Assembly: GCF_019754935.1 (NCBI RefSeq)
Contig: NZ_JAGSOA010000001.1
Location: forward strand, 124,001-188,000
Length of the DNA: 64,000 nt
DNA from: Corynebacterium parakroppenstedtii
Lineage (GTDB): Bacteria; Actinomycetota; Actinomycetes; Mycobacteriales; Mycobacteriaceae
Direction: 5' to 3'
Below are positions 1 through 8,766 of the stretch, piece after piece. Numbering within the stretch: position 1 is the stretch's first letter; each line of letters starts with the position of its first letter. The position numbers and the translations under genes are program-made. Below the pieces are notes generated by a model. The model saw only the letters and a program-made list of their open reading frames with translations. It was not told where the DNA came from and searched no databases.

Positions 1-925
1 GGATGAGTGCGTCGCCAACCCACGCTGTGCGTGTTTCGGGGAGGTCCGAGTTCGGATCGCCTTGGAGTGCCCCTTTGTACATCACGTTGGAGCGGCAATT
101 CGCCTCAGAGTGGTCAACGAGTAGGCGTTGCTCGAAGTATTGTCCGTCGTCGGCAAAGTACACACCGGAGAGTTCGCAGTCAGCCCCAGGAGCTTTGAAC
201 GCTACGTGGGAGATATTGCGCACCACGGAGCCGCCGAAGGCGCTGTATCCGTGGCGCATGACGGCATCGCGATCCAGTCGGAGCTGCTCATTGGCCAGGT
301 GGACAGCGTCGTCCTCCATGTCGTCGATAATGGCGACGTTGACATGCGCACCTGTTCCAATCGAGTACGAGTGGAAATCTGCGTAGTTGCCGTGCCCCTC
401 GAATCGGAGGACGACGTTGGCTTCGGTGTGTTCACCAGCGACGACGGCGAGCGCGCCGAAAGACGTGGTGTCGGGGCCAGTACCCGTGAACGTCAACGTG
501 ATGTCGCCGTCGACAACCGTGTTGTCGTCGATGGTGAGGACGGTTCCGCGTTGAAGGCTGGCGAAGACCTGCGCACCGACGCGATCCACGGGGGCTCCGG
601 CTGCCCGTAGGCGGTCATCGTCGGCCGGAACCTCTTCTACGTGTACGCCGGATGTTCCCTCAGGGATATCTGCGGTGACCGGGTTCGGCGCGTGTTCACC
701 GGGGAACGACCCGTCATGAAGCCCGTTGAGCCGTCGCAACGGAGTGAAACGCCAATCCTCGTCGCGGCCGCGGGGGACGGAGAAATCGTCGACATTGAAC
801 GACGTGAAGACGTCGCCTTTGGTTTTTGCCCCTGTGGTGTTGGTTGTGTTGGCGTCGAACGCGCCGACTTCTTTTGCCTTGTCGGCGGCAGCTTCGACAT
901 CCTCGGCCTTGAGTACGTCAGTCAT
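1..925 (-). CDS. sufD: Fe-S cluster assembly protein SufD (3' end outside window)
   Basis: SufD is the partner of SufB in the SufBC2D scaffold that builds Fe-S clusters in the cytoplasm. The frame opens with ATG (reverse complement of 923-925), starts MTDVLKAEDVEAAADKAKEV and stays open for 308 codons to the window edge, so the C-terminus is missing. The first third contains DDFSVPRGRDEDWRFTPLRR, a typical SufD N-terminal motif; the rest has the alternating hydrophobic pattern of the SufB/D beta-helix core (for example EANVVLRFEGHGNYADFHSY). The start codon abuts the sufB stop with no spacer, so the two are translationally coupled in a sufR-sufB-sufD operon. sufC and the cysteine desulfurase genes are expected beyond the left edge but are not visible. 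Confidence 0.93.
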   Translation of the reverse strand, partial: MTDVLKAEDVEAAADKAKEVGAFDANTTNTTGAKTKGDVFTSFNVDDFSVPRGRDEDWRFTPLRRLNGLHDGSFPGEHAPNPVTADIPEGTSGVHVEEVPADDDRLRAAGAPVDRVGAQVFASLQRGTVLTIDDNTVVDGDITLTFTGTGPDTTSFGALAVVAGEHTEANVVLRFEGHGNYADFHSYSIGTGAHVNVAIIDDMEDDAVHLANEQLRLDRDAVMRHGYSAFGGSVVRNISHVAFKAPGADCELSGVYFADDGQYFEQRLLVDHSEANCRSNVMYKGALQGDPNSDLPETRTAWVGDALI

Positions 926-2380
926 CTATCCCACGGATCCTTCCATTTGCAATTCAATGAGGCGATTGAGTTCGAGGGCATATTCCATGGGCAACTCTTT
1001 CGCAATGGGCTCGACAAAGCCACGAACAATCATCGCCATGGCGTCGTCTTCAGCGAGGCCTCGGCTCATGAGATAGAAGAGCTGATCCTCAGACACTTTG
1101 GAAACCGTAGCCTCGTGACCAAGGGAAACATGGTCATTGCGGATGTCATTGTATGGATAGGTGTCCGACCGCGAAATCTTATCGACGAGCAGGGCGTCAC
1201 ACTCGACATTGGCCGTGCAGTGATGCGCGTTCGGGTTAACTTTGACGAGGCCACGGTAGGCGGCACGTCCGCCACCGCGAGCGACCGACTTCGACACAAT
1301 GTTGGAACTCGTGTGAGGAGCCATGTGCACCATCTTGGCGCCAGTGTCCTGGTACTGGCCTTCACCGGCCATCGCGACGGAGAGAACCTCGCCGCGGGAG
1401 TAAGGCCCAGTCATCCACACAGCCGGGTATTTCATCGACACCTTGGATCCGATGTTGCCGTCGATCCACTCCATGGTGGCACCCTCTTCGCACTTCGTGC
1501 GCTTGGTGACCAGGTTGTAGACGTTGTTGGACCAGTTCTGGATGGTCGTGTACCGGCAGCGACCGCCCTTTTTAACAATGATCTCGACGACGGCTGAGTG
1601 CAGCGAGTCCGTCTTGTAGATAGGTGCCGTACATCCCTCGACGTAGTGGACGTAAGCATCTTCGTCGACGATGATCAGCGTGCGCTCGAACTGGCCCATG
1701 TTCTCCGTGTTAATGCGGAAATAGGCCTGAAGAGGGATTTCGACGTGAACGCCCTTCGGCACGTAAATGAATGAGCCGCCGGACCACACCGCGGTGTTCA
1801 GCGCAGCGAATTTGTTGTCACCGGCTGGAATAACGGTCCCGAAGTACTCTTTAAATAACTCGGGGTAATCGCGCAAAGCCGTATCGGTATCAACGAAAAT
1901 GACGCCTTGTTTTTCCAGATCCTGACGGATTTGGTGGTAGACAACCTCAGATTCATACTGTGCAGCAACGCCAGCGACGAGGCGCTCTTTTTCCGCCTCC
2001 GGGATACCAATGCGATCGTAGGTGTTCTTGATGTCCTCCGGGAGGTCATCCCACGTCGCGGCTTGTTTTTCTGTGGAGCGGACGAAGTATTTGATCTGGT
2101 CGAAATCGATTCCGGACAGGTCCGCACCCCAGTTGGGCACCGGCTTCTTTTGGAAGATGGAGAGAGCCTTGAGACGGTTCTTCAACATCCATTCCGGCTC
2201 ACTCTTCTTTGCTGAGATGTCCTTAACAACATCTTCATCAATGCCGCGCCGCGCGGAGGCTCCGGCTACGTCGCTGTCATGCCATCCGTAGTTATATCCA
2301 CCTCCGATGGATTCAATGATCTCTTCATCACTTTGAGGTGATGATTGTGGCCCGGCAGGAGCTGTCGGTGTTTGGGTCAT
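926..2380 (-). CDS. sufB: Fe-S cluster assembly protein SufB
   Basis: SufB (484 aa) is the scaffold subunit of the cytoplasmic SUF Fe-S assembly complex, where sulfur from the cysteine desulfurase is received. The length is normal for the family. Diagnostic stretches include an N-terminal [16 protein letters not shown], central [20 protein letters not shown], the [20 protein letters not shown] segment with a conserved cysteine, and the C-terminal block [20 protein letters not shown] followed by a Leu-rich helix. ATG start at 2380 with a GAGGAG-like ribosome site upstream. The gene follows sufR after about 75 bases and touches sufD. It is likely controlled by SufR according to Fe-S demand (inferred from family knowledge and position). 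Confidence 0.96.
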   Translation of the reverse strand: MTQTPTAPAGPQSSPQSDEEIIESIGGGYNYGWHDSDVAGASARRGIDEDVVKDISAKKSEPEWMLKNRLKALSIFQKKPVPNWGADLSGIDFDQIKYFVRSTEKQAATWDDLPEDIKNTYDRIGIPEAEKERLVAGVAAQYESEVVYHQIRQDLEKQGVIFVDTDTALRDYPELFKEYFGTVIPAGDNKFAALNTAVWSGGSFIYVPKGVHVEIPLQAYFRINTENMGQFERTLIIVDEDAYVHYVEGCTAPIYKTDSLHSAVVEIIVKKGGRCRYTTIQNWSNNVYNLVTKRTKCEEGATMEWIDGNIGSKVSMKYPAVWMTGPYSRGEVLSVAMAGEGQYQDTGAKMVHMAPHTSSNIVSKSVARGGGRAAYRGLVKVNPNAHHCTANVECDALLVDKISRSDTYPYNDIRNDHVSLGHEATVSKVSEDQLFYLMSRGLAEDDAMAMIVRGFVEPIAKELPMEYALELNRLIELQMEGSVG

Positions 2381-2455
2381 GAGCTGTGACTCCTCTTATG
2401 TTGCGTGTGATGATGGTCAATTTTCCGGAAGTGAAAATTACGGCAGATTATGGAC

Positions 2456-3190
2456 TCATGATGATGTCGACGAAGCTGGCTGGCGTTCACCGCCACTCCC
2501 CTTATCGCGCTTCTGGTTAATGACGGGTTCCAAGGGGATATGCGTCGTGCACACCCCGTTCCCATCGACGATGGTGGCTAAAGGTTGAGTGTGGTGGCCC
2601 AAGACCTCGCGAACCGCCTGATGTTCAGCGGCACACATCTCAGGAAAGTGCTCGGCGACTCCTTGAATGGGACAATGATGACGGCAGATTTGGATTCCAC
2701 CACCAGCTTTGTCCACAGTTGCTGCATACCCGTGTTTACTCAGGGCATCGGCAACCTTGGTGACCATGGCCTCGACATCGTCGGGGTCAGTAAGGTCGGA
2801 AACCTCGTCATCCAGCCCCGCTTCGCGAAGAATATCGCTCATCCGCTGCTGGGCGAAGTGAATAACAGCGTTAGGACCACCGGCATCTCGTAGTGCTTCG
2901 AGAGCTAGTACCGCGACGCGGTCATAGTCGTAGCCGAAGTTGCCTCTTCCTTTATCCGTTAACCGGAAAACGCGGGCTGGGCGGCCACGTCCGCGAGGCG
3001 CTCCACCTGTTGCTGGGGCCTCTTCCGCTAAGCCGTCTGACACCAGATTATCGACGTGGCGTCGAACTCCTGCAGCGCTTAACTTCAGCTCTTTGCTTAG
3101 CTCGGATGCGCTCATTGTTCCGTGGTGAAGGAGGAGGGACATGATGCGTTGACGAGTCTGACCCTCTGGTCCGGGGGCATGGTCGTTCAT
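2456..3190 (-). CDS. sufR: Fe-S-sensing transcriptional regulator SufR
   Basis: DNA-binding repressor of the suf operon. An N-terminal winged helix-turn-helix of DeoR/ArsR type (GQTRQRIMSLLLHHGTMSAS, then ELSKELKLSAAGVRRHVDNL) covers roughly residues 10-75. The C-terminal half carries the cluster-binding cysteines: CRHHCPIQGVAEHFPEMC followed about 28 residues on by GVCTTHIP. Known SufR homologues bind a [2Fe-2S] or [4Fe-4S] cluster and repress suf when clusters are plentiful. I place the start at ATG 3190 because AGAGAGGAAGG lies 4 bases upstream; an in-frame GTG six codons earlier (3208) overlaps that site. It is first in the operon with sufB and sufD and diverges from mptB. Confidence 0.93.
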   Translation of the reverse strand: MNDHAPGPEGQTRQRIMSLLLHHGTMSASELSKELKLSAAGVRRHVDNLVSDGLAEEAPATGGAPRGRGRPARVFRLTDKGRGNFGYDYDRVAVLALEALRDAGGPNAVIHFAQQRMSDILREAGLDDEVSDLTDPDDVEAMVTKVADALSKHGYAATVDKAGGGIQICRHHCPIQGVAEHFPEMCAAEHQAVREVLGHHTQPLATIVDGNGVCTTHIPLEPVINQKRDKGSGGERQPASSTSS

Positions 3191-3637
3191 AGCGCCTTCC
3201 TCTCTCACGAAAACGAAGCATCCGACAGGGCGGAGTTTCGTCGCTGCTTGTCATCCGGTGTGTAAGCCCAGGATCGCTTTGTGTTTCACGCCGTCACACG
3301 TGAAGTGTCGTGAGTATGAGGCCACACATGGAGGTCTCTGCCCACGACGGTGCATAGCGTGGGGCTGTCCCCACCTGCGCTATCACACTTTACACAACAT
3401 TAGTGTGTCGGAATTCTATTCCTACACAGAGGGGGTGAATTACGGTTTGTTTTGCTAGTCCGGACGGGGGATACAAAAACAGTTCAGCCGGCGACGTTGA
3501 CTACACTCGACGTGATGGCAATGCCTTGGAATAGGCCGTGCTTGAATGTGAGGGGCTCAATGCGCGTGAACGTGCAGTGCATGGGCCTTATGCACTGATG
3601 AGAAGAACTAGTGGGGAAACGATGGGAGGACCTACAT
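3191..3637. other. Intergenic region between divergent sufR and mptB
   Basis: This 447-base non-coding stretch should hold both promoters. The strongest visible element is the 25-base dyad at 3404-3428; a looser ACACT-N12-AGTGT dyad runs into it from the left (about 3386-3407). A 66-codon open frame at 3258-3458 has no ribosome site and an unremarkable sequence, so I do not call it a gene. The mptB ribosome site GGGAGGA lies at its right end. Confidence 0.6.
3404..3428. promoter_or_regulatory. Inverted repeat, candidate operator in the sufR–mptB divergent region
   Basis: Arms TGTGTCGGAAT and ATTCCTACACA pair over 11 bases with one mismatch around a 3-base spacer (TCT). It lies about 215 bases upstream of the sufR start and 210 bases upstream of the mptB start. 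On the minus strand the dyad contains TAGAAT, a -10-like hexamer. The position fits autoregulation of suf by SufR, but the sequence is not the ACACT-N5-TGTGA type motif I recall for mycobacterial and streptomycete SufR, so the ligand is open. Confidence 0.45.
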
Positions 3638-5485
3638 ATGGGCACTCATGGACCATCGTTCTTCCATCGACTCCTGGACATTAGCCGGCGCGAAATTTCC
3701 TCCGTCGTCCCGGAGTTTGGGGTAGCTGGTTCACGATCCGCCGAAGTTTTTCACGGTGAAGGCCCGGCGCGGCCCCGCTCAAAGCGTTTTGGGGTTTCCG
3801 ATCTTCGTCGATTCGCGCTCTTGCGGTGGCTTGGAGCCTTCGGATCCGTCCTAATAATGATTGGGGGTTGGGGTGCAGGGGCGATGCCTGTTGTTGACAA
3901 CACCCTCTGGGACTTCCCCATTGCCAACCTCATGGGACGAATGCTGTTGACTTCCACTGTGCTTGTGTTCGTTGGCATCGGTTTTCTGGTTACCGCGTGG
4001 GCACTCATGGGGTATTTCGCTTTAGCCGGGCCACGGGAGCAAGGGCATGGTTGGGCTACCGCACCGGTGATGGTTCGAACCTTTGTTGCGTGGGTCATCC
4101 CTCTGGGCTTTACCGCTCCGCTCTTCACCCAGGACATTTATTCGTATATAGCTCAGGGTGCGATTGCAGCTCGAGGCCTCAACCCGTATCAAGGTGGTCC
4201 GGTTGATTTATTAGGCGTAGCAGATCCTCTTGCTCGATCGGTGCCTTTAGTGTGGTCCCACTCGCCGTCCCCCTATGGACCTGTCGCCATCATGGGTGGC
4301 CAAGTGATCTCGTGGTTAACCAACGAGAACATTATTGCGGCTGTTTTCCTCTACCGGCTGGTGTCAATTATCGGCCTAACATTGTGCGCATGGGCTGTCA
4401 TCAAACTCGCCCGCCGCTGTGGTGTGGAGGCATCGGCTGCGTTGTGGCTTGGCGTGTTAAACCCATTATCGCTCCTTCACCTTGTCGGCGGTATCCATAA
4501 CGAGTCAATCATGCTCGGCCTATTGATGGTCGGGATGGAATGGTGCTTCAGAGCTTTCGAACGTCCGTTGGAGGACTCCTCGTCCGGGTCTGAGTTTTCC
4601 TCCGTGGCTTCTATAGAACCGACGACGCCGGCGTCGACGCTGTTCACTCGGCGAAGCATACTGTATTTCGTTGCCGGCGTCGGAGCGATCTGTTGTGCGA
4701 TCATGGTCAAAGTGACCAGCATTGTTGCGCTGGGCTTTGTGTGGGTCATGCTCATTCGCTCCATCCACCGCAAACATGCGTGGCTGCTCGCCACTGTGAT
4801 CGTCGGATCCCTGTTGATGTTTTTCGTCGTCGGCTTATCGTTCGCTTCTGGCCTCGGCCTTCAATGGCTTACCGTGCAGGGCGGAGCAGCCGATATCGTC
4901 AGCTGGATGTCGATTACCACTCTGCTCGGTATTTTTGCTGGCTTCCTAGGAAGCCTGCTCGGTCTGGGCGACCATACCGAGGCTATGACGTCGTTTATCC
5001 ACGGGGTGGGGTTGGCTGTTGCTGCGCTGTGGATGGTCCGCATGCTCGTGGCGACCTATCGTGGTCGCCTCCATCCCGTCGGTGGATATGGGGTCGGAAT
5101 GCTTGTTCTCGTTCTTCTTTTCCCCGTTGTTCACCCTTGGTACGCGTTGTGGGCCATCACTCCGCTCGCTGCGTGGGCGAACCGTCCTCTATTCAGAAAT
5201 ACGGCCGTCATCTATTCCATCATTCTCAGTTTCTTCGTTCTTCCTCGCGGACTGAAGTTGCCTGCGTGGAGCGTGACTCAAACATATATCGTCGCCGCAT
5301 TAAGCTTCCTAGTCTTGGCGGTACTGGGGTATTTCATTCTCAAGGTCATCGAGGTTCGATCCCCAGGGATTGTGCTTGGACATGTGGATCGCAACCACAC
5401 ATCGAGGGCCAGAATCTCGCGTAGCGCCCATCACAAGACGAGGAAGAACATGGGCAATCGTGACCGGTCGCGTTCACTGCGGTAG
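3638..5485 (+). CDS. mptB: MptB-type alpha-(1->6)-mannopyranosyltransferase
   Basis: Polytopic glycosyltransferase of the GT-C superfamily that uses polyprenyl-phosphate mannose to extend the alpha-1,6-mannan backbone of lipomannan/lipoarabinomannan outside the membrane. The predicted 615-residue protein has many hydrophobic helices beginning near residue 65 and the family signature FTQDIYSYIAQG at about 163-174, with NPY shortly after (the acidic residue lies in an extracytoplasmic loop, as in other GT-C enzymes). A Ser/Thr-rich loop occurs at about 315-340, and the tail is basic. I prefer ATG 3638, preceded by GGGAGGA with 7-base spacing, over the upstream GTG at 3611. Its place beside sufR matches the usual corynebacterial/mycobacterial order. 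Specificity is inferred from homology. Confidence 0.88.
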   Translation: MGTHGPSFFHRLLDISRREISSVVPEFGVAGSRSAEVFHGEGPARPRSKRFGVSDLRRFALLRWLGAFGSVLIMIGGWGAGAMPVVDNTLWDFPIANLMGRMLLTSTVLVFVGIGFLVTAWALMGYFALAGPREQGHGWATAPVMVRTFVAWVIPLGFTAPLFTQDIYSYIAQGAIAARGLNPYQGGPVDLLGVADPLARSVPLVWSHSPSPYGPVAIMGGQVISWLTNENIIAAVFLYRLVSIIGLTLCAWAVIKLARRCGVEASAALWLGVLNPLSLLHLVGGIHNESIMLGLLMVGMEWCFRAFERPLEDSSSGSEFSSVASIEPTTPASTLFTRRSILYFVAGVGAICCAIMVKVTSIVALGFVWVMLIRSIHRKHAWLLATVIVGSLLMFFVVGLSFASGLGLQWLTVQGGAADIVSWMSITTLLGIFAGFLGSLLGLGDHTEAMTSFIHGVGLAVAALWMVRMLVATYRGRLHPVGGYGVGMLVLVLLFPVVHPWYALWAITPLAAWANRPLFRNTAVIYSIILSFFVLPRGLKLPAWSVTQTYIVAALSFLVLAVLGYFILKVIEVRSPGIVLGHVDRNHTSRARISRSAHHKTRKNMGNRDRSRSLR

Positions 5486-5524
5486 CTAACGCTGAGTCTC
5501 TCTGTCGGTATCAGTTCGTCGCGC

Positions 5525-5538
5525 TACACTCGTACCCT
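5525..5538 (+). promoter_or_regulatory. Candidate -10 element for a leaderless ABC-transporter transcript
   Basis: TACACT at 5525-5530 ends 8 bases before the GTG start at 5539, and no Shine-Dalgarno sequence lies between. That geometry suits a leaderless mRNA, a common class in Corynebacterium. No good -35 box is visible. Confidence 0.35.
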
Positions 5539-6537
5539 GTGACTCACTCGAAAAATTCGCGTGGTGATGCGTTAATCCTCGATTCCGTCGTCCGGACTTT
5601 CAAATCCCGGCGGGCCGTCGATGGCATCAGCTTTTCAGTTCGTCGTGGCGAAGTTTTCGCTCTGCTGGGCCCAAATGGTGCCGGTAAAACCACAACGATC
5701 GAAATATGTGAGGGATTCCAGACTCCCGATTCCGGATCGATTGAGCTTCTCGGGATGGACCCGTCAACACAAACTGACGAGATTCGTGCCCGTATCGGCA
5801 TCATGCTCCAGAACGGGGGTTCGTACCCAGGAATCCGAGTCAAAGAGATGCTGTCTCTGTTGGCGAGTTACAGTCAGAATCCTCTAGATCCCTCCTGGCT
5901 TCTGGAGATCGTCGGGCTGACTGACCATGCCCAAACGCCGTACCGTCGGCTCAGTGGTGGCCAGAAGCAGCGGCTCTCATTGGCCTGTGCGTTAGTCGGC
6001 CGGCCGGAAGTCATCTTCTTAGATGAACCCACTGCTGGTTTGGACGCTCAGTCACGATTAGCTGTATGGGATTTAATCAGCTCCCTCCGTCGGGATGGGG
6101 TGACCGTATTGCTCACCACCCACATGATGGATGAAGCGGAATCATTAGCGGATACCGTGTTGATCATTGATCATGGCCGTGTCGTCGCCCACGGGACCAC
6201 ACAGGAATTAACGAACGCGGCCGATGCGCGAATTTCCTTAACGACGTCGGGCGCGCTCGATTTATCGGCTGCGAACAGTTTTCTGGCAGAGAATACCCGC
6301 AAAGGTGCTGCCCAAGCGGGGTCCGATGACGCGCCGAAAGTGAGCCAGCCACCCCTTCGTGTCTCTGCTGTGCGCCCACAGCATTACCGCGTAGACGGAC
6401 AGGCCAACCCAGGAGCAGTGAGTGCTATAGCGGCCGCTGCTAGTGCTCAAGGAATCCTAATTACCGATCTAACGGTGGACCATCGGAGTCTTGAGGACGT
6501 CTTCTTGGATATCACCGGACGAGAGATGAGGTCCTAA
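5539..6537 (+). CDS. ABC transporter ATP-binding protein (ABC-2/drug-export type)
   Basis: ATPase subunit of a two-gene exporter. In the 332-residue protein: Walker A GPNGAGKTT at 44-52, Q-loop Gln91, signature LSGGQ at 138-142, Walker B VIFLDEPT ending at 165, D-loop GLD, and H-loop His195 in LLTTHMMDEAE. The spacing and the C-terminal extension (about 220-332, with a DLTVDHRSLEDVFLDITG ending) are those of the DrrA/CcmA-like family that pairs with ABC-2 permeases. The start is GTG 5539, with no obvious ribosome site (see the leaderless -10 candidate). Its stop touches the permease start. Substrate unknown; position beside ctaA is conserved in corynebacteria but does not define it. Confidence 0.9.
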   Translation: MTHSKNSRGDALILDSVVRTFKSRRAVDGISFSVRRGEVFALLGPNGAGKTTTIEICEGFQTPDSGSIELLGMDPSTQTDEIRARIGIMLQNGGSYPGIRVKEMLSLLASYSQNPLDPSWLLEIVGLTDHAQTPYRRLSGGQKQRLSLACALVGRPEVIFLDEPTAGLDAQSRLAVWDLISSLRRDGVTVLLTTHMMDEAESLADTVLIIDHGRVVAHGTTQELTNAADARISLTTSGALDLSAANSFLAENTRKGAAQAGSDDAPKVSQPPLRVSAVRPQHYRVDGQANPGAVSAIAAAASAQGILITDLTVDHRSLEDVFLDITGREMRS

Positions 6538-7395
6538 ATGATGGCAGACAATCGCGGCACACAGTCTCCTACTGACCCCCAATCCCCCACTGAGGCCTCT
6601 GCTCAGGACACTGAGACCGCCGAGGATTCGCGTTTCGCGCCGGGGACGTTTACACCACAGCCCCAACGAGCCTCCACGACGAAGCTTGTTTCTGCTCAAG
6701 CGAGAATGGAGACTCTCCTGTTCTTGCGTCACGGTGAGCAGCAGCTTCTCTCGATGGTCATCCCCATTGCCATGCTCATCGGCTTCACATTGATGCCCTT
6801 CCTCGACCTTGACGATCCGATCGCGCGGCTGTTCCCCATGGTCTTAGCCGTGGCAGTAATGTCCGCGGGATTCACGGGGCAGGCGATTGCTGTCGTCTTC
6901 GACCGTCGATATGGAGCCTTGAAGCGGATGGGAGCCTCAGCCCTCCCGAAGTGGGCCATTATTGCAGGTAAAGCGTGTGCCGTTGTGGTCGTCGTGTTAC
7001 TTCAAACCCTGGTTCTTGGTGCGATTGCCATGGTCATGGGGTGGTCGACGACTCCCCTCGGCGTCGTGATGGGGATTGTTTTCCTCATCGTGGGAGCTGT
7101 CGCATTCACCGCGTTAGGGCTGTTATTGGGCGGCACACTCCATTCCGAGGTTGTTCTGGCGCTAGGGAATCTCCTGTGGTTCGGGCTCATGGGTGTCGCG
7201 GCAATCGTCGCGATGGAGCCGGGAATTCGCGAGGGCATTCATGCGCTTCTCATGCTCTTCCCCTCGGTCGCCCTGACTCAAGGACTTATCGACGCGTTCC
7301 ACGGGAGTTTCAACGTTTTCGCTCTCGTGATCATGCTTATGTGGTCGGCTCTCGGCGGTTTCGCTGCTAGTAAGCTGTTCCGTTTCACGGCGTAG
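6538..7395 (+). CDS. ABC-2 type transporter permease
   Basis: Membrane subunit of the exporter, 285 aa. About 50 hydrophilic N-terminal residues (Pro/Thr/Ser/Glu-rich) precede the first membrane helix (QQLLSMVIPIAMLIGFTLMP, near 63-82). Five to six helices follow, including FPMVLAVAVMSAGFTGQAIA, two consecutive Val/Ile-rich helices and a final VMLMWSALGGFAASKLF-like segment. The overall plan matches DrrB/ABC-2 permeases (6 helices). Its ATG directly follows the ATPase stop codon, so expression is coupled. Paired MM at the start leaves a one-codon ambiguity. The substrate cannot be deduced. Confidence 0.85.
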   Translation: MMADNRGTQSPTDPQSPTEASAQDTETAEDSRFAPGTFTPQPQRASTTKLVSAQARMETLLFLRHGEQQLLSMVIPIAMLIGFTLMPFLDLDDPIARLFPMVLAVAVMSAGFTGQAIAVVFDRRYGALKRMGASALPKWAIIAGKACAVVVVVLLQTLVLGAIAMVMGWSTTPLGVVMGIVFLIVGAVAFTALGLLLGGTLHSEVVLALGNLLWFGLMGVAAIVAMEPGIREGIHALLMLFPSVALTQGLIDAFHGSFNVFALVIMLMWSALGGFAASKLFRFTA

Positions 7396-7520
7396 AACGC
7401 CTCCGTCGTCGGCTAGTCCTGGATTATCGGAAGCCTCCGACTTCGCGTGAGGATTTTCGTGAATAACCCCACGTGTGTGCGATCGTGGTGTGCGCGGTGC
7501 GGGCTGTAGGCTGGAGAATC

Positions 7521-8564
7521 GTGAGTGCAATTCAGACTAATGATGCTCGGCGTGACGAACCGACACAATTAGGTCCCGGCTCCCGTGAAGATGCGACTAC
7601 TCCTCCATCGACGGCAGGAGGATTCGTCCGCGGCTGCTATTCCTTTGCTCGTCGTACCCGCTTCCCCGTGTGTACTGTGGCCCGCCAACGGCTGTTTGCG
7701 CTGGCGTTGTTAATTGCCCAGATCGGCATCACATTCACGGGCTCGATTGTTCGTGTGACAGCTTCAGGGTTGGGCTGCCCGACGTGGCCCGAGTGCCAAC
7801 CGGGATCGCTGGTTCCAGAATCTGGATCAATCCCATGGGTTCACCAGCTCATTGAATTCGGAAACCGCACGCTCACCTTCGTTCTGACCATTTTCGTCAT
7901 TTTGGCGTTTCTCGCGGTGTCGCGTGCCAAACGGCGTTCAGAAATCATCGTCTTGGCGTTCATCCAAGGAATCGGCGTGATAGCCCAGGCAGTCATCGGC
8001 GGTATCTCCGTTCACCTTGATCTGGCGTGGTGGATGGTTGCCCTGCACTTTTTACCCTCGATGGTGCTCGTATGGCTTGCTGCCTTGCTGTGGGTTCGCA
8101 TCGACGAACCCGACGACGGTAAAGCCCAGGTGATGTACCCGCAGCCTTTGCGCTGGCTGGCTCTCATGTCGTCCATCGCCATGGGGATCACCCTGATCAC
8201 AGGAACCATGGTGACGGGTGCTGGCCCTCACGCAGGCGACTCGGAGGTCCCCGCCGATTCACGGCTCCAAATACCGCTTGATCTGATGGCGCACCTGCAT
8301 GCGCACGCGATGTACCTGTACCTCGGCCTCGTGGCAGGTTTATTGTTCGGGCTTCTCACTGTTCGAGCTGACCGAGCGATCATGAAGACGACACAATGGT
8401 TGGTCGTCTTGATTGTTCTCCAAGCTGGGGTTGGCATCGTCCAATACTGGCTGGGCGTTCCCCGGTGGACTGTTCCGCTTCACGTTATTGGTTCTGGTGT
8501 GATCTGTGCTGTGACAGCAGTGTTGTGGGCACAGGGCAAACGACGCGCAGCCCCAAGAATTTAG
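7521..8564 (+). CDS. ctaA: Heme A synthase CtaA/Cox15
   Basis: Integral membrane enzyme that oxidises the methyl group of haem O to the formyl of haem A for the aa3 cytochrome oxidase. Eight hydrophobic segments are visible. Conserved features in the 347-residue form: the extracytoplasmic Cys pair in ASGLGCPTWPEC (about residues 86 and 92), His108 in HQLIEFGNR, His176 in WWMVALHFLP, and the C-half histidines in AHLHAHAMYLYLG and TVPLHVIGSG that bind haem in the family. GTG 7521 is chosen because GGAG lies 5 bases upstream; a GTG at 7473 is also in frame but adds a cysteine-rich leader unlike the family. It pairs functionally with the convergent ctaB. Confidence 0.93.
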   Translation: MSAIQTNDARRDEPTQLGPGSREDATTPPSTAGGFVRGCYSFARRTRFPVCTVARQRLFALALLIAQIGITFTGSIVRVTASGLGCPTWPECQPGSLVPESGSIPWVHQLIEFGNRTLTFVLTIFVILAFLAVSRAKRRSEIIVLAFIQGIGVIAQAVIGGISVHLDLAWWMVALHFLPSMVLVWLAALLWVRIDEPDDGKAQVMYPQPLRWLALMSSIAMGITLITGTMVTGAGPHAGDSEVPADSRLQIPLDLMAHLHAHAMYLYLGLVAGLLFGLLTVRADRAIMKTTQWLVVLIVLQAGVGIVQYWLGVPRWTVPLHVIGSGVICAVTAVLWAQGKRRAAPRI

Positions 8565-8577
8565 GTTAAAGATTTTA

Positions 8578-8657
8578 GGAAGCCTGCTGCGCTTTCTAGC
8601 GGCTTCCGTCGATCATGTTCTTGTCCGCCGAGGAATCCCCACCTCCCCACGGAGGTG
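8578..8657. terminator. Two hairpins between convergent ctaA and ctaB
   Basis: GGAAGCC (8578-8584) pairs with GGCTTCC (8601-8607), extended by GCT/AGC inside; a second hairpin has CACCTCC (8640-8646), loop CCAC and GGAGGTG (8651-8657). Neither has a strong T run, so intrinsic termination is only plausible, helped by the convergent layout. Confidence 0.4.
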
Positions 8658-8766
8658 TCACTGGTTTATGTGTATCGGGGGTCCCGGCGGACTTTGCTTT
8701 GTCTACACGAACGGCTCTACGAGAATTCTATTTGTCGTATAGATCATTGTGTTTCGTGATCAGATC

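Noticed and set aside
641..1597. 318-codon plus-strand open frame
   Set aside because: It lies antisense across sufD and sufB, whose protein motifs are unmistakable; its own product has no family character and no ribosome site.
3258..3458. 66-codon open frame in the sufR–mptB gap
   Set aside because: No ribosome site, odd Cys/Arg/His-rich composition, and it overlaps the operator candidate.
4070..4085. GGTTCGAACC, resembling a tRNA T-arm
   Set aside because: It lies inside mptB coding sequence with no acceptor or anticodon stem around it; no tRNA was found in the window.
4693..5424. 243-codon plus-strand open frame
   Set aside because: Out-of-frame shadow of mptB, rich in Arg, Cys and Trp as expected for a shifted frame.
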